A stretch of 64,000 nucleotides of DNA from Amphibacillus indicireducens. GTDB taxonomy: Bacteria > Bacillota > Bacilli > Bacillales > Amphibacillaceae. The notes beneath the pieces were generated by a model. It was not told where the DNA came from. It saw nothing but the letters and a program-made list of their open reading frames with translations, and ran no database searches. Of the stretch, positions 7,949 to 17,600 are shown piece after piece; position 1 is the first letter of the stretch, and each line of letters begins with the position of its first letter. A program made the position numbers and the translations under genes. The DNA is taken from positions 62,001-126,000 of the forward strand of contig NZ_BAABDL010000085.1 in NCBI RefSeq assembly GCF_039539605.1, in the 5' to 3' direction.

Positions 7949-9178
7949 TTATTTCCCTTTACGCATCATATTGAATTTCTCTACTGGCTGATCTACTTTA
8001 ACTTTCGTAATCATCATCGCATGTTTAGCACGCTCAATTGGTTCGTCATTTTCATCCCAAATCGCAGTAATCGTTTGTTTGAAATGATAAAAGTTTGGTC
8101 CAAAGAATTCAACTTCATCTCCAACACCGAAGTTATTTCTCTGTTGGATCGTTGCCATTTGAGTCTCTTCATCATAATCTAATACGAGTCCAGCAAAATC
8201 ATATTTAGGAATTCGATTTGGTCGACCAAATAATTGGTCTTTTTCAGTTGGTTCATCATAATAAAATCCACTTGTTAAAGAACGTTGAGCTGCTTTCCAA
8301 ATCTCATCAATCCACTCTTGCTGAATTTGATAGTTTTCTGGATCTTCAAAATAAGTGTCAATAATTTTTCGATAAACGTTTACAACGGTCGCAACGTAAT
8401 GAATACTTTTCATGCGTCCTTCAATTTTTAATGAATCGACTCCTGCTTCGATTAAATCTGGTAAGTGCTCTACCATGCTTAAGTCTTGTGAACTCATCGT
8501 ATATTGTTCATCAGATTCATCTGAGACTGCAACTGTTCCATCCGTTCCGTCCTCAAATAAATCATATTTCCACCGACAAGATTGGGCACATCCTCCCCTA
8601 TTCGCATCTCTTGCAGACATATGGTTTGATAACACACAACGGCCTGAATAAGAAATACACATCGCACCATGAATAAATGCTTCAATTTCAATATCGACTT
8701 TTTCTTTTATTTTACGAATTTCTTCAACGGAAACTTCTCTAGCCAAAACAACACGTGGCAGACCTTCATTTTTCCAAAATTCAGCCGTTTTCCAGTTGGC
8801 GACAGATGCTTGCGTACTAATATGGACTTCTAAATCAGGTGCTGCTTCTCGACTCGCTTGGATTAAAGCTGGATCAGCGACGATGACTCCTGAAATGCCT
8901 ATCTCATACAATTCTTTAAAAAACTCATGTAATCCCTCTAAATTCTCATTGTGTGCGATGATGTTGGCAGCAACATAGACTTTAGCATTGTATTTATTAG
9001 CAAACGCAACCCCTTCACGCATTTCGTCATATGAAAAGTTTCCCGCATTTGAGCGGAGTCCAAATTGTTGGCCACCGATGTAGACCGCATCGGCACCGTA
9101 GTGGATTGCAAATTTAAGTTTTTCTAGATTACCTGCTGGTGCAAGCAATTCTGGTTTTGTTCTCGTTCTTGTAGTCAT
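7949..9178 (-). CDS. trhP2: tRNA 5-hydroxyuridine synthesis protein TrhP2 (U32 peptidase family, YrrO)
   Basis: The 409-residue protein is a U32 family member with the signature IEAFIHGAMCISYSGRC. It has four cysteines (174, 181, 197, 201) placed like those that bind a [4Fe-4S] cluster in TrhP/RlhA proteins. In B. subtilis YrrO and YrrN work together to hydroxylate U34 of tRNAs, using prephenate as precursor, before ho5U is methylated. Length matches YrrO (about 420). It follows trhP1 by 18 bp in the same operon. GGAG 9 nt before ATG 9178 fixes the start. The methyltransferase partner (trmR/yrrM) is not in the window. Confidence 0.9.
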   Translation of the reverse strand: MTTRTRTKPELLAPAGNLEKLKFAIHYGADAVYIGGQQFGLRSNAGNFSYDEMREGVAFANKYNAKVYVAANIIAHNENLEGLHEFFKELYEIGISGVIVADPALIQASREAAPDLEVHISTQASVANWKTAEFWKNEGLPRVVLAREVSVEEIRKIKEKVDIEIEAFIHGAMCISYSGRCVLSNHMSARDANRGGCAQSCRWKYDLFEDGTDGTVAVSDESDEQYTMSSQDLSMVEHLPDLIEAGVDSLKIEGRMKSIHYVATVVNVYRKIIDTYFEDPENYQIQQEWIDEIWKAAQRSLTSGFYYDEPTEKDQLFGRPNRIPKYDFAGLVLDYDEETQMATIQQRNNFGVGDEVEFFGPNFYHFKQTITAIWDENDEPIERAKHAMMITKVKVDQPVEKFNMMRKGK

Positions 9179-9196
9179 TTATGTTTACTCCTCTGA

Positions 9197-10120
9197 TTAA
9201 TAAATCTGTTCTTTAAAATAAAATCCTGTATTTAATTGACGATCATCTGGTTGAGTATCAGCAATCATTTGTTTGAATGCTGTCTTTTTTGTTTCAAACG
9301 CAGCAGGATCAGCTAAATAAGTATCAATAGCTTCACGATAAAGTGCAACAATTTTTTCATTATAATCAATCGTTTTCAAGATTCCCTCGATATAGAGTCC
9401 ATCAATTTTGGCGTCAATAATTTGATCGAGATATTCAATCATTGCTAGATCTTCATTACTCATAATATGTGTCCCGTTGAGATCTTCAAAAATCGGATAA
9501 TGTGTTTCAGGCTTTCGATTTTCTTTAATAAATCGGGTTTTCGATCGATCGTAAGTCTCATCAATCTGAGCATAATAGTTGCGGACAAGTTTTCGTTTTG
9601 AGTGGAAAATATTTGTCATGCCATGAATTTGCATTTCAATTGGGAAGTGAACATTTTCTTTAATTTTAATTACAGCATCGAGCGATAATTCGTTTGATAA
9701 TGTCGCACGACTTAAACCTCGTTGAGCCCAAAAATTCAGCGTTTGATAATTCGTAGATAATGTTTCAGGATCCCATGTTAATGGGAGCGAACATTTGATA
9801 TCACGCAAAATTTGATAAATCGACTGATCACCCGCAACGATACCATCAATCTTTAGTTGTTCTAAATCTTTTAAATATGTCGGTAATGATTCTAAGTGTT
9901 CGTTATGATAGATCGCATTAACCATTACATAGATTTTTTTACCTTGACTATGAAGCCATTCTGTTGCCTCTTTAATTTCGATTAAACTAAAATCACCAGG
10001 TTGGCGATTTGCGAATTGCTGATTTCCAACAAAAATTGCATCAGCACCTGCATGAGCTAATCGCTTAACTTCTTCAAGGTTTCGAGCTGAAACTTGTAGC
10101 TCTGGTTTATATGAACTCAT
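9197..10120 (-). CDS. trhP1: tRNA 5-hydroxyuridine synthesis protein TrhP1 (U32 family, YrrN)
   Basis: At 307 residues it is a shorter U32 family paralogue of the next gene (LQVSARNLEEVKRLAHAGAD against LLAPAGNLEKLKFAIHYGAD). Where TrhP2 has the cysteine cluster, this protein reads IEMQIHGMTNIFHSKRKLVR without cysteines, as YrrN does, so it cannot hold that Fe-S cluster itself. It probably forms the functional pair with TrhP2 for ho5U34 formation in tRNA. AAAGGAG before ATG 10120 gives a clear start. The trhP1-trhP2 order matches B. subtilis yrrN-yrrO. Confidence 0.88.
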   Translation of the reverse strand: MSSYKPELQVSARNLEEVKRLAHAGADAIFVGNQQFANRQPGDFSLIEIKEATEWLHSQGKKIYVMVNAIYHNEHLESLPTYLKDLEQLKIDGIVAGDQSIYQILRDIKCSLPLTWDPETLSTNYQTLNFWAQRGLSRATLSNELSLDAVIKIKENVHFPIEMQIHGMTNIFHSKRKLVRNYYAQIDETYDRSKTRFIKENRKPETHYPIFEDLNGTHIMSNEDLAMIEYLDQIIDAKIDGLYIEGILKTIDYNEKIVALYREAIDTYLADPAAFETKKTAFKQMIADTQPDDRQLNTGFYFKEQIY

Positions 10121-10317
10121 AATAAAATTCTCCTTTTAAAATAACTTAAAGACACAATGAAAATCAGAAAAAATTTTAGCTAATGTTTATTAATGATTAG
10201 CTAAAATCCCTTCTTCGTTTCTATAAATATCACCTACAATTATTATGAACATATTGAGTTAAAAATCAGTGACATTTCTCACACTTAGACAAACTTTCTC
10301 TTATTTTTAACATAAAA

Positions 10318-10357
10318 AAGTCTAAATTCTCAGATTGTACATCGAGAATTTAGACTT
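10318..10357 (-). terminator. Terminator after YdhG-like gene
   Basis: A perfect 14-bp stem (10318-10331 with 10344-10357), 10 bp past the stop, with a T run on the minus strand. Confidence 0.85.
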
Positions 10358-10367
10358 ATAAAAGTGA

Positions 10368-10745
10368 CTAACGCCAGAATTTTGTTGCATCGGCTTTATC
10401 TTCAATATTAAACTGAATGATTTCTTTGAGTAAATTGTAATCGACTGGTTGCTCCCAACCGATTCGGAATAGCTGTTTGGTGTGTGTATATCCAGCCTTT
10501 GAAATCTGTTCAGAGAACTTAGCAATTGTTACACCCTCAGGAGCGACAGCCAGATGTTGTTTTGCTAAACTAAATCCAATGATATATGTGCCATGATCAA
10601 TAAACATCGGTTGATTCCATTTAATTTCTTTGTTTAGTTGTGGAAAAGTCTCACTAATCCAACTTAATACTTCCTCTATACGTTCGCGCTGACTAGGATG
10701 ATCAATTTTTGTTAAAAACTCGTTAAATGCATCGATAGTAATCAC
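10368..10745 (-). CDS. DUF1801/YdhG-like protein
   Basis: The 125-residue protein matches the YdhG/frataxin-like DUF1801 family: an N-terminal helix pair, then EIKWNQPMFIDHGTYIIGFSLAKQHLAVAPE. B. subtilis YdhG (Fra) has been proposed as an iron chaperone for Fe-S and heme assembly; that role is not shown for this paralogue. The GTG at 10745 lies unusually close to its AAAAGGAG, so the true start may be a few codons later. It appears to be a single-gene unit with its own terminator. Confidence 0.75.
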   Translation of the reverse strand: MITIDAFNEFLTKIDHPSQRERIEEVLSWISETFPQLNKEIKWNQPMFIDHGTYIIGFSLAKQHLAVAPEGVTIAKFSEQISKAGYTHTKQLFRIGWEQPVDYNLLKEIIQFNIEDKADATKFWR

Positions 10746-10891
10746 TCCTTTTCCTCTTTTTTAAAGTGTATAACATATATATTTGATAGTCTAATCAGTT
10801 GGCCTATTCTTAGTCACTTAACTAATGAAAAGTTTGCTCGATTGTTATGATGGGTATCGATAAGCGATCAGTTAAATCATTACCGTTATTT

Positions 10892-11263
10892 TTATTGTGT
10901 TACTGTTTTCTGTCGAATAGAAGATTTCAAATAAAGTGACATTGCACTAAGTCCAGCTACCAACGAGACGATTGTTGTTACGATCAGATAAACCATTCCT
11001 TTGGGGCCACCGTGATTGTAATATTGACCTTGGGGATAATAGATGATACGAATCATTACTGCAGATATCACTAATATCACGACTAAACAAACACTTATGC
11101 CAATTAACAAATTCGATCTTGATAGAGTTTCTTGATAGGATAGCAATAACTTACTAAGAGGTAGAACAAAAAATAACAATAAAATGGCGATTAAACCAAT
11201 GATTAAGACTGGTTCTTCAATCAGATCAGAAAAGATCGTAGAGAAAAAATCTAGTAAGTACAT
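10892..11263 (-). CDS. Hypothetical membrane protein, three TM segments
   Basis: The family is not recognised. The 123-residue protein has three hydrophobic segments (about residues 18-42, 50-75 and 88-110) and a short polar tail. The loop before the third segment (YPQGQYYNHGGPKG) is polar and Gly-rich. It has its own ribosome site and no close partner gene. Confidence 0.6.
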   Translation of the reverse strand: MYLLDFFSTIFSDLIEEPVLIIGLIAILLLFFVLPLSKLLLSYQETLSRSNLLIGISVCLVVILVISAVMIRIIYYPQGQYYNHGGPKGMVYLIVTTIVSLVAGLSAMSLYLKSSIRQKTVTQ

Positions 11264-11342
11264 AAAAATACCTCCAGTAAAAAAAATGACTATTTATATG
11301 GGTCAATTATACATGTAAATAAACAGGATGTAATGCATTAAA

Positions 11343-11372
11343 AAACCGTCACCTATTTTCAGGTAACGGTTT
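11343..11372 (-). terminator. Terminator after ferredoxin gene
   Basis: A 12-bp stem with one mismatch (11343-11354 with 11361-11372), followed on the minus strand by T residues, 12 bp past the ferredoxin stop. Confidence 0.8.
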
Positions 11373-11383
11373 GATCATTCATC

Positions 11384-11623
11384 TTATTTTTCTTCAAAGA
11401 AGCGACGATTTAATTCAATATATTCGTGCTCTTCATCTGGTACTTCATCTTCCATAAAGATTGCTGTAACTGGGCATACCGCTTCACAAGCACCACAGTC
11501 AATACAAATATCAGGGTCAATAAAAAACATCTCTTCCCCTTCTTCGATACAATCTACTGGACAAACTTCTGCACAATCACCATGCTTTTCTCCAATACAT
11601 GCTGATGTTATGACAAATGCCAT
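11384..11623 (-). CDS. Ferredoxin, 3Fe-4S/4Fe-4S type
   Basis: The protein has two cluster motifs: CIGEKHGDCAEVCPVDCI near the N terminus and CIDCGACEAVCPVTAI in the middle. The first (C-x7-C-x3-C-P) is the seven-iron ferredoxin pattern, and the acidic C-terminal extension is usual for that group. The open frame reaches 11665, but GGGGGAGG stands just before ATG 11623, so the mature protein is 79 residues (MAFVITSACIGE...). It is an electron carrier, probably for anaerobic or radical enzymes in the cytoplasm. Confidence 0.9.
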   Translation of the reverse strand: MAFVITSACIGEKHGDCAEVCPVDCIEEGEEMFFIDPDICIDCGACEAVCPVTAIFMEDEVPDEEHEYIELNRRFFEEK

Positions 11624-11658
11624 TTTCTTTCCTCCCCCAAACGATTCAAAAGTAACGC

Positions 11659-12201
11659 TTACCAAATATGTTCAAGTTGATGAAAATCCTGATCATGCTC
11701 GATCACAAACACATCTGGTTTCTTTAATAAACGCCATTGCTTAAAGCCATAATTATTATCAAAATGTGTCAAGAGAATCATCAGTAAATTACCATGAGTC
11801 ACTAGAGCAACTGTTTCACTGTCAGATTGCTTAATTTCTTCAATTAATTCTAAAACACGGCTTAATGCTTCATTAGAAGATTCGCCACCCGGCAAGGCAT
11901 AGTCCATATCTTCAAAAGAAATATCGATCGCCTCTAACCGATCTTCCACAGGTTCAGCACTTAAAACACGTTCTGTTAATCGCTGATCGACCTCAATCTT
12001 AATTCCAGTTTTTCTGGAGTAAGGTCTGACTGTTTCAAGTGAGCGCATATAAGGACTAGAAAAGATTTTGTCGATTTGATAATGATGTTGTTCAAAATAC
12101 TCGGCGAGTCGGTGTGCTTGATTGACTCCATGATTCGTTAATGGCGAGTCCCGATGCCGCCCTTCAGCTTGACAATTTCTAATCAAAACGAGTTTCTTCA
12201 T
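11659..12201 (-). CDS. Histidine phosphatase family protein lacking the catalytic His
   Basis: The 180-residue protein has the phosphoglycerate-mutase-like fold: N-terminal LVLIRNCQAEG, SPLTNHGVNQA, the FSSPYMRSLETV motif and ALVTHGNLLM. The normal N-terminal motif is R-H-G or R-H-C, whose His is phosphorylated. Here codon 9 is AAT (Asn), read as IRNC, while the second His of VTHG is kept. One base change from CAT would give this. The protein may be catalytically dead or regulatory, or the base may be an error. It lies 36 bp before the ferredoxin start. Confidence 0.82.
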   Translation of the reverse strand: MKKLVLIRNCQAEGRHRDSPLTNHGVNQAHRLAEYFEQHHYQIDKIFSSPYMRSLETVRPYSRKTGIKIEVDQRLTERVLSAEPVEDRLEAIDISFEDMDYALPGGESSNEALSRVLELIEEIKQSDSETVALVTHGNLLMILLTHFDNNYGFKQWRLLKKPDVFVIEHDQDFHQLEHIW

Positions 12202-12268
12202 TAGATCATCTCCTAAACAAGCATTATACTTACCGTTGTTATATGAATGTTAAAAAGTAGATCGAAAA

Positions 12269-12475
12269 TTAAATTGTTTCAGTGAAATAGTCTTTTTTGA
12301 AACCACCAATTCGATTTGAATTGTCGATAATAAAATAAAATTCATCAGTTTCATTTTTTACTTGATAGCTTTGGCCTGGTGTTAGCATATGATTGACGAC
12401 AAATTTCTTTGCATCAGCATGCACACACTTGATTGTTTTAATTGTTTGTCTATTTTCCCAATTTTTATGAATCAA
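12269..12475 (-). CDS. Small conserved protein (DUF6501-like)
   Basis: This 68-residue basic N-terminal/aromatic C-terminal protein (MIHKNWENRQTIKTIKCVHADAK... IIDNSNRIGGFKKDYF) is of a kind conserved in Bacillaceae. I recall it as DUF6501, with no known function. The start is TTG at 12475, 9 nt after GGAGGG. It is monocistronic. Confidence 0.6.
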   Translation of the reverse strand: MIHKNWENRQTIKTIKCVHADAKKFVVNHMLTPGQSYQVKNETDEFYFIIDNSNRIGGFKKDYFTETI

Positions 12476-12557
12476 CGTGTACAGCCCTCCTTATTATGTC
12501 TCTATACATCTATCTTAGCACGTTTTGATCAAAAAAATAACCATTTTTAGCAAAAAA

Positions 12558-12623
12558 GCGACATTTTAATTGAATATCTATACTTTAGTGACAAAATCAG
12601 CGCTGTACAGATTAAAATGTCGC
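12558..12623 (-). terminator. Long-loop terminator after msrAB
   Basis: The 13-bp arms 12558-12570 and 12611-12623 are perfectly complementary and enclose 40 nt. The minus strand ends in a T6 run. It lies 24 bp past the msrAB stop. Confidence 0.65.
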
Positions 12624-12646
12624 ACAATATTTAATTAAAATTGAAT

Positions 12647-13609
12647 TCAATCAAACAGTTTTTTTAATCTGCCGTAACCTTCTTCGTCTAGTTTAGCTAA
12701 AGGAACAAACCTTAGTGTTGCTGAATTAATACAGTAACGCATACCACCTTCTTCAATAGGTCCATCGTCAAAAATATGACCTAAATGACTATCGGCTGCT
12801 TTGCTTCTTACCTCAATTCGTCTCATGCCGTGTGAGGTGTCTAACAATTCATCGAGTTCATTTCGGTTAATTGGTTTTGTAAAGCTTGGCCAACCACAGC
12901 CCGCATCATATTTATCTAATGAAGAAAACAATGGTTCACCACTGATAATATCTACATAGATGCCTTCTGCTTCTAAATCATGATATTCATTTTGAAATGG
13001 ACGTTCCGTGCCGTTTTCTTGAGTCACATGGTACTGGATCGGTGTTAACTTCTCTTTTAGTTCCGCTTGTGAAAACTTAGCTTTCCAATGTTGATTGATA
13101 AAATCCTCTCGACCAGATCCTTTTTTATAAAGTTGGTAGTGAAAGCGATTTTTTTTATAATAATCTTGATGACTTTCTTCTGCGGGGTAAAAGATTTTTG
13201 CAGGTAAAATTTTTGTGACAATCGGTTGATTAAATTTACCCGAATCTTCTAGCGTTTGTTTGGATTGTTCGGCGATTTGTTTTTGTGCTTCATCGTGGTA
13301 AAAAATTGCCGTTTGATAGGATTGACCCCGATCATTAAATTGTCCTCCTGGATCAGTTGGATCAATTTGTTGCCAAAAAAGTTCAACTAATTTTTGATAT
13401 GGAAATAGCTCTGGATCATACGTAATCTGTACCGCTTCATAATGTCCAGTTGTATGACGCGAGACCTCTTCATATGTTGGATTTACTTTATCTCCACCAG
13501 AGTAGCCAGAAATGACTGAAATAATTCCTGGTTGTTGATCGAAAGGTTCAACCATGCACCAAAAACAACCGCCAGCAAATGTAGCTATTGCTTGATCATT
13601 GTTTGTCAT
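12647..13609 (-). CDS. msrAB: Fused peptide methionine sulfoxide reductase MsrA-MsrB
   Basis: The 320-residue protein joins two enzymes. MsrA occupies about residues 7-170 with the GCFWC motif (catalytic Cys15), and MsrB about 180-320 with DAGCGWPSFT, GHIFDDG and the catalytic RYCINSATLRF. Together they reduce both diastereomers of methionine sulfoxide in oxidised proteins. There is no signal peptide, so the protein is cytoplasmic. The fusion is common in Firmicutes. GAGGGAG before ATG 13609 sets the start. Confidence 0.95.
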   Translation of the reverse strand: MTNNDQAIATFAGGCFWCMVEPFDQQPGIISVISGYSGGDKVNPTYEEVSRHTTGHYEAVQITYDPELFPYQKLVELFWQQIDPTDPGGQFNDRGQSYQTAIFYHDEAQKQIAEQSKQTLEDSGKFNQPIVTKILPAKIFYPAEESHQDYYKKNRFHYQLYKKGSGREDFINQHWKAKFSQAELKEKLTPIQYHVTQENGTERPFQNEYHDLEAEGIYVDIISGEPLFSSLDKYDAGCGWPSFTKPINRNELDELLDTSHGMRRIEVRSKAADSHLGHIFDDGPIEEGGMRYCINSATLRFVPLAKLDEEGYGRLKKLFD

Positions 13610-13665
13610 GTCTTCTCCCTCATTTTCTCAAGTTTCTTTTATTGTATGTTGATTAGTCATGATTA

Positions 13666-14235
13666 TCAAATAAATAGCATGGGTTGGTCATACTTTGGCT
13701 TTACATAGGCTGAGACTGTTTCAATTTTAAATAGATTATTTCCTTGATCCTTGTCTTGTTTGGTTTGATTCGGTTGCTTTTGTTCTTCTTTGGCACTTAA
13801 TTGTTTATCCTCTACTACATCTAAAGCTAAGATTCGATCAAGCTCATCTGTTGAATCGTCTTCTGTAGCTAATCGATTATCGTCAGTCTCTTCACTTTCC
13901 TCTTCATCACTAAATTCTTTCATAAGTGCCAGCATCGTAGGTAAGTTTTTGATTAACGGCCCGTATTCTTGGATTTTCGGAGCAATTGATTGTGACATTT
14001 TTAAGAAGCCTTGAATTTTATCAAGTGTTTCAAATAGACTACCACCAGAGGGGTTCAGCTTTTTCAACAGACCTAAAAGTCCAGAACTTGAACTTGAGTT
14101 TGTTGTTAGTCCTGGAGTGACTGTTTGCTGTATAGCTTGTTGAGCAATTGGTTGGTATCCCCCCCAGGGAGGCATCATTGCTCGAGTTTGTTGAATTGGA
14201 AATTGCGGATTAAAAAATGCAGGCATTTGTTTCAT
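13666..14235 (-). CDS. YqfQ/VrrA-like protein
   Basis: The 189-residue protein has a Pro/Gln-rich start (FFNPQFPIQQTRAMMPPWGGYQP), a middle with LLGLLKKLNP...LFETLDKIQGFLKMSQSIAPKIQEYGPLIKNLPTM as in Bacillus YqfQ (VrrA), and a long acidic, low-complexity C terminus. YqfQ is linked to spores in Bacillus. Its role here is inferred only from that similarity. Confidence 0.7.
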   Translation of the reverse strand: MKQMPAFFNPQFPIQQTRAMMPPWGGYQPIAQQAIQQTVTPGLTTNSSSSSGLLGLLKKLNPSGGSLFETLDKIQGFLKMSQSIAPKIQEYGPLIKNLPTMLALMKEFSDEEESEETDDNRLATEDDSTDELDRILALDVVEDKQLSAKEEQKQPNQTKQDKDQGNNLFKIETVSAYVKPKYDQPMLFI

Positions 14236-14405
14236 AAACTGTCCCTCTTTTCAGATTTTCCCGTACAATAGTCTACGTGAGAATCATGAAAACGTGCTTC
14301 AATAAGTAGAGATTCGTTCTGTTAAAATGATCAAATGCCTGCGAATATTTCCCGGGTAAGCGCAGAAATCACGCTTATCGGACATTTAGCTTATTTTATT
14401 TGTTA

Positions 14406-14654
14406 CTAATTGACGCTTTGTAGTGAAGTGAGTCGATATAGACACGTTGTTTGCTGATTACGCCAAGTAAATTCAATAATTTCGCCAAATCCGATATGAC
14501 CTTTATTATGATTGCGCTTAATTTCAATCACCTGATCAATCGGAAATAAATGATAACCATCAAGTGTTAATTTGAAGCAGTTTGGTTGATTTGGAACGCG
14601 TTCTTGTTTACCTTCTGTGACAAGTGTCCATTCGAACATAACCGGCATTGACAT
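14406..14654 (-). CDS. DUF2584-like small protein
   Basis: The 82-residue protein (MSMPVMFEWTLVTEGKQERV... GYHLFPIDQVIEIKR... TTCLYRLTSLQS) resembles the DUF2584 family of Bacilli, whose function is unknown. AAAGGAGG before ATG 14654 gives a clear start. It lies just downstream of sbcC (32 bp) and may be co-transcribed with sbcDC. Confidence 0.65.
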   Translation of the reverse strand: MSMPVMFEWTLVTEGKQERVPNQPNCFKLTLDGYHLFPIDQVIEIKRNHNKGHIGFGEIIEFTWRNQQTTCLYRLTSLQSVN

Positions 14655-14686
14655 CGGGTCAACCTCCTTTTATCTTATAAAATCAG

Positions 14687-17600
14687 TTAAATGTTGAATC
14701 GTGCTGTTGAGCCTTGTGGTGTTGGATTGATTTCTAATTTAGCGTGAATTTCTTCTTTCAATTGATTCACATGTGAGATGATACCGAGTACTCGATTTGA
14801 TTGCTGTAAACCTTTCAGTGTATTGATTGCCTGCTCAAGTGAGACGTCGTCAAGTGTCCCGAACCCTTCATCGATAAAAAGTGTGTCGAGTTGGACACCA
14901 CCTGCATAAGACTGAACGACATCTGCCATCCCTAATGCCAAACAGAGTGATGTTTGAAACCCTTCGCCACCAGATAACGTTTTCACTGAACGTTGTTTTC
15001 CAGTATGTTGATCAAAAACTTCTAAATCAAGTCCACTTTTTGCACCATGCTTGGCAAGTTGATCACTAATTTTTAGCTCGTAACGATGATCGGTCAATGT
15101 ATTGAGTCGTAAATTTGCTTGATACAAAATTTCTTCTAAAAAGGCAGACAAAACGTAACGTTCAAATGATAGTTTTAAATGATTATCTCCATTTGCCATA
15201 TCGGCTAATGCAGACAGATCACGATAATCTTGATCAAGCTCGACAAATAACGCTTTCAAGTTAGTGACTTTATCAAAAATAGTCACATGTTTTAAGTGTT
15301 TTTCTTTCAATTGTTCTAACTGACGGATTTGATTTTCATAGTCGGCTTGAGTTTGATCTAATTCAGCTTGTAATTTGTTCAAATCCGGCTTGATTTTCCC
15401 AGCAAGCTTTTCGGTTAATTTGCTGATTTGTGTTGTTACTTGAGTCTGTTTCTCTTCATACTGCTTGATCTGTTCTTGCAACTGTTCACGTTCTGTTGCG
15501 GTTCTTTTTGCGATCATGTACGCATTCTGATCTTGAAAACCAACGTTAGACAATTGTTGCTCAAATGCATCTTGTGCTAATGCTAATTTTTCTTTTAGCT
15601 GGATCGTAAATTGTTGTTGAGATTCATATCGTGTCACTAATTGATTAACACTTTCTTTTAATCGATTATATTCAGCCTCATGATCTGTAAATACTTTGAA
15701 CCAATGATCTAACTTCTCCTGTTTGTCAATTAGATGCATTTGCCATTCGTTAAAGGTCAACGTTGTCTTAGGGCAGTTTTGTTGATAGCTAGTCATTTCT
15801 CCCATTCGACGAGAAAGTTGTTGTTCTACTTTATTTAATTCAGTTGTTTGGTGCTCAATTGCTTGCTCAAGCTTCTCTAATTTTTTAGCCAATACTTGTT
15901 TCTCTGTCTCGAGCTGTTTTGATTGAGCCATTTCTTGATCGACTTTATCAATCAGTCGTTTTTGTGTTGTCACTTGTTCTTGCCAGTTTAGTAACAGCTT
16001 TTCAATCGCTTCTTTCGATAATTGTTCAATTGAGTAATTAAACACTGCAGCTTGTTCGGCTAAAGATTGTTGTTTTGTTCGATAATTAGATTTATGTTCA
16101 AGCCATTCTTCTTGAACCGTTAGCACTTGCTTTTCAATTTGCTCGATTTCGATTTGATAGCTTTCTTTTTGCTGATCTGACTGATTAAACGCTACTCTTT
16201 GCACCGGATTTGGGTGTTCAATTGAACCACAAACCGGACAAGCCTCTCCAGCTTTTAAATCTGCGGCTAGGTGGCTAGCTAAATGATGTTGCTGCTCTTG
16301 TTCAAAAACTTTTAATTTATTTTTCTGCTCAACTAATTGCTGTTGAAGCTCTTGATAAGTTTGGTCGATTTCCTTTGTTTGTTGCTCGACTTGAATCGAT
16401 TCAAAATAAGTTTTTTCAAGTTGCTTAACTTTAGTTAATTGCTCGTTCATTAAAGTATATTCATGATTTAGCTTTAGTGATTGTTCTGTTCGTTCAATTC
16501 GTTGCTCCAGCTTCTGATTAATTTGCTTTATTTTTTCTTTAATCTGCTGGATGGTTGCTTTATTTGTCTGGACTTGATTGGCGATGCTCTGATGTACTTC
16601 TTGATCCTGTTTAATCATCGACTCAATTTCAATCAGCTTTGCCCACGATTGCGTCTGATTGTTTTCTTCCTTCAATTGCTCTTTTTCGTTAACCTTTTCA
16701 GTATGCTGATCTTGAAAACGTCTAAAAATTTGCTCATTTAAGTCCAGTTTTTCTTGATCAACCGCTAAAGCTTGCCTCAGTTGGTTTTGCTTCAATTCTT
16801 CCGCTTTAGCTTCACTCATCCTTGCCATCAATTGATCTTCATATAATTCAATTTTAGCAGCTTTTTCTGCTTCATTAAATGTTCGTTTAATTTGGTTGAT
16901 ATCATCTTCTTGTTGAGCTAATTGTAATTTCAGCTCTTGTTGTTCGGCAAGCTGGTTAAAGTCATCAGCCAATTGTGTTTGTTCACGAAAATTCTTTTGT
17001 GCTTTTGAATAAATTTGTCTCTGTTTTTGATAATCTTTATCTGCTTCTAGACAAGTTAACTCTAGCTGTTTGATCAGAGATTTTAATTGGTTAATCGATT
17101 CTTCAGTTGTCCAATTTTCTCGACTCTCTGCTCCTTGCTCCCATTCAACATTGTCAAGCTGATCGGTGATTTGACTTTGAGTTTGCATTAATTGATGCTT
17201 CATTTCATTTGACTGGATTTGCAGTTGTTTTGTTATCGCCTGATAAATATGGGTGTGAAATATTTTTTGTAAAATCTTCTCTCGATCATGGCTATTTTCG
17301 CTGATTAACTTTCTAAACTCACCTTGTGGAATCATAATCATTTTTAAGAATTGATCGTAATCGAGCCCAATTAACTGTTCAATTGTTTCATTAACATCTT
17401 TGATCCGACTGGATATTAATACTTCTTTCCCATCAGTCTCTTGGTAAAGGGTTGCTGTTTGAGGTTCCTCAACAAGGCCTTCTCCTCGTGCTTTCGGACG
17501 CAGTTGTTTTGGCTTGCGCTTAATCAAATAAGTTGTTTGCTTTAATTCAAAGCGTAAACTGACTTCTGTTTGTTGATCCACAGAAGCAAAATCACTTCTT

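Noticed and set aside
11624..11665. Longer ferredoxin start at 11665
   Set aside because: The extra residues are not ferredoxin-like and the ribosome site fits ATG 11623.
14236..14405. Weak hairpin around 14355-14385 as terminator
   Set aside because: Only a short stem (GTAAGCG/CGCTTAT) without a T run; not convincing.
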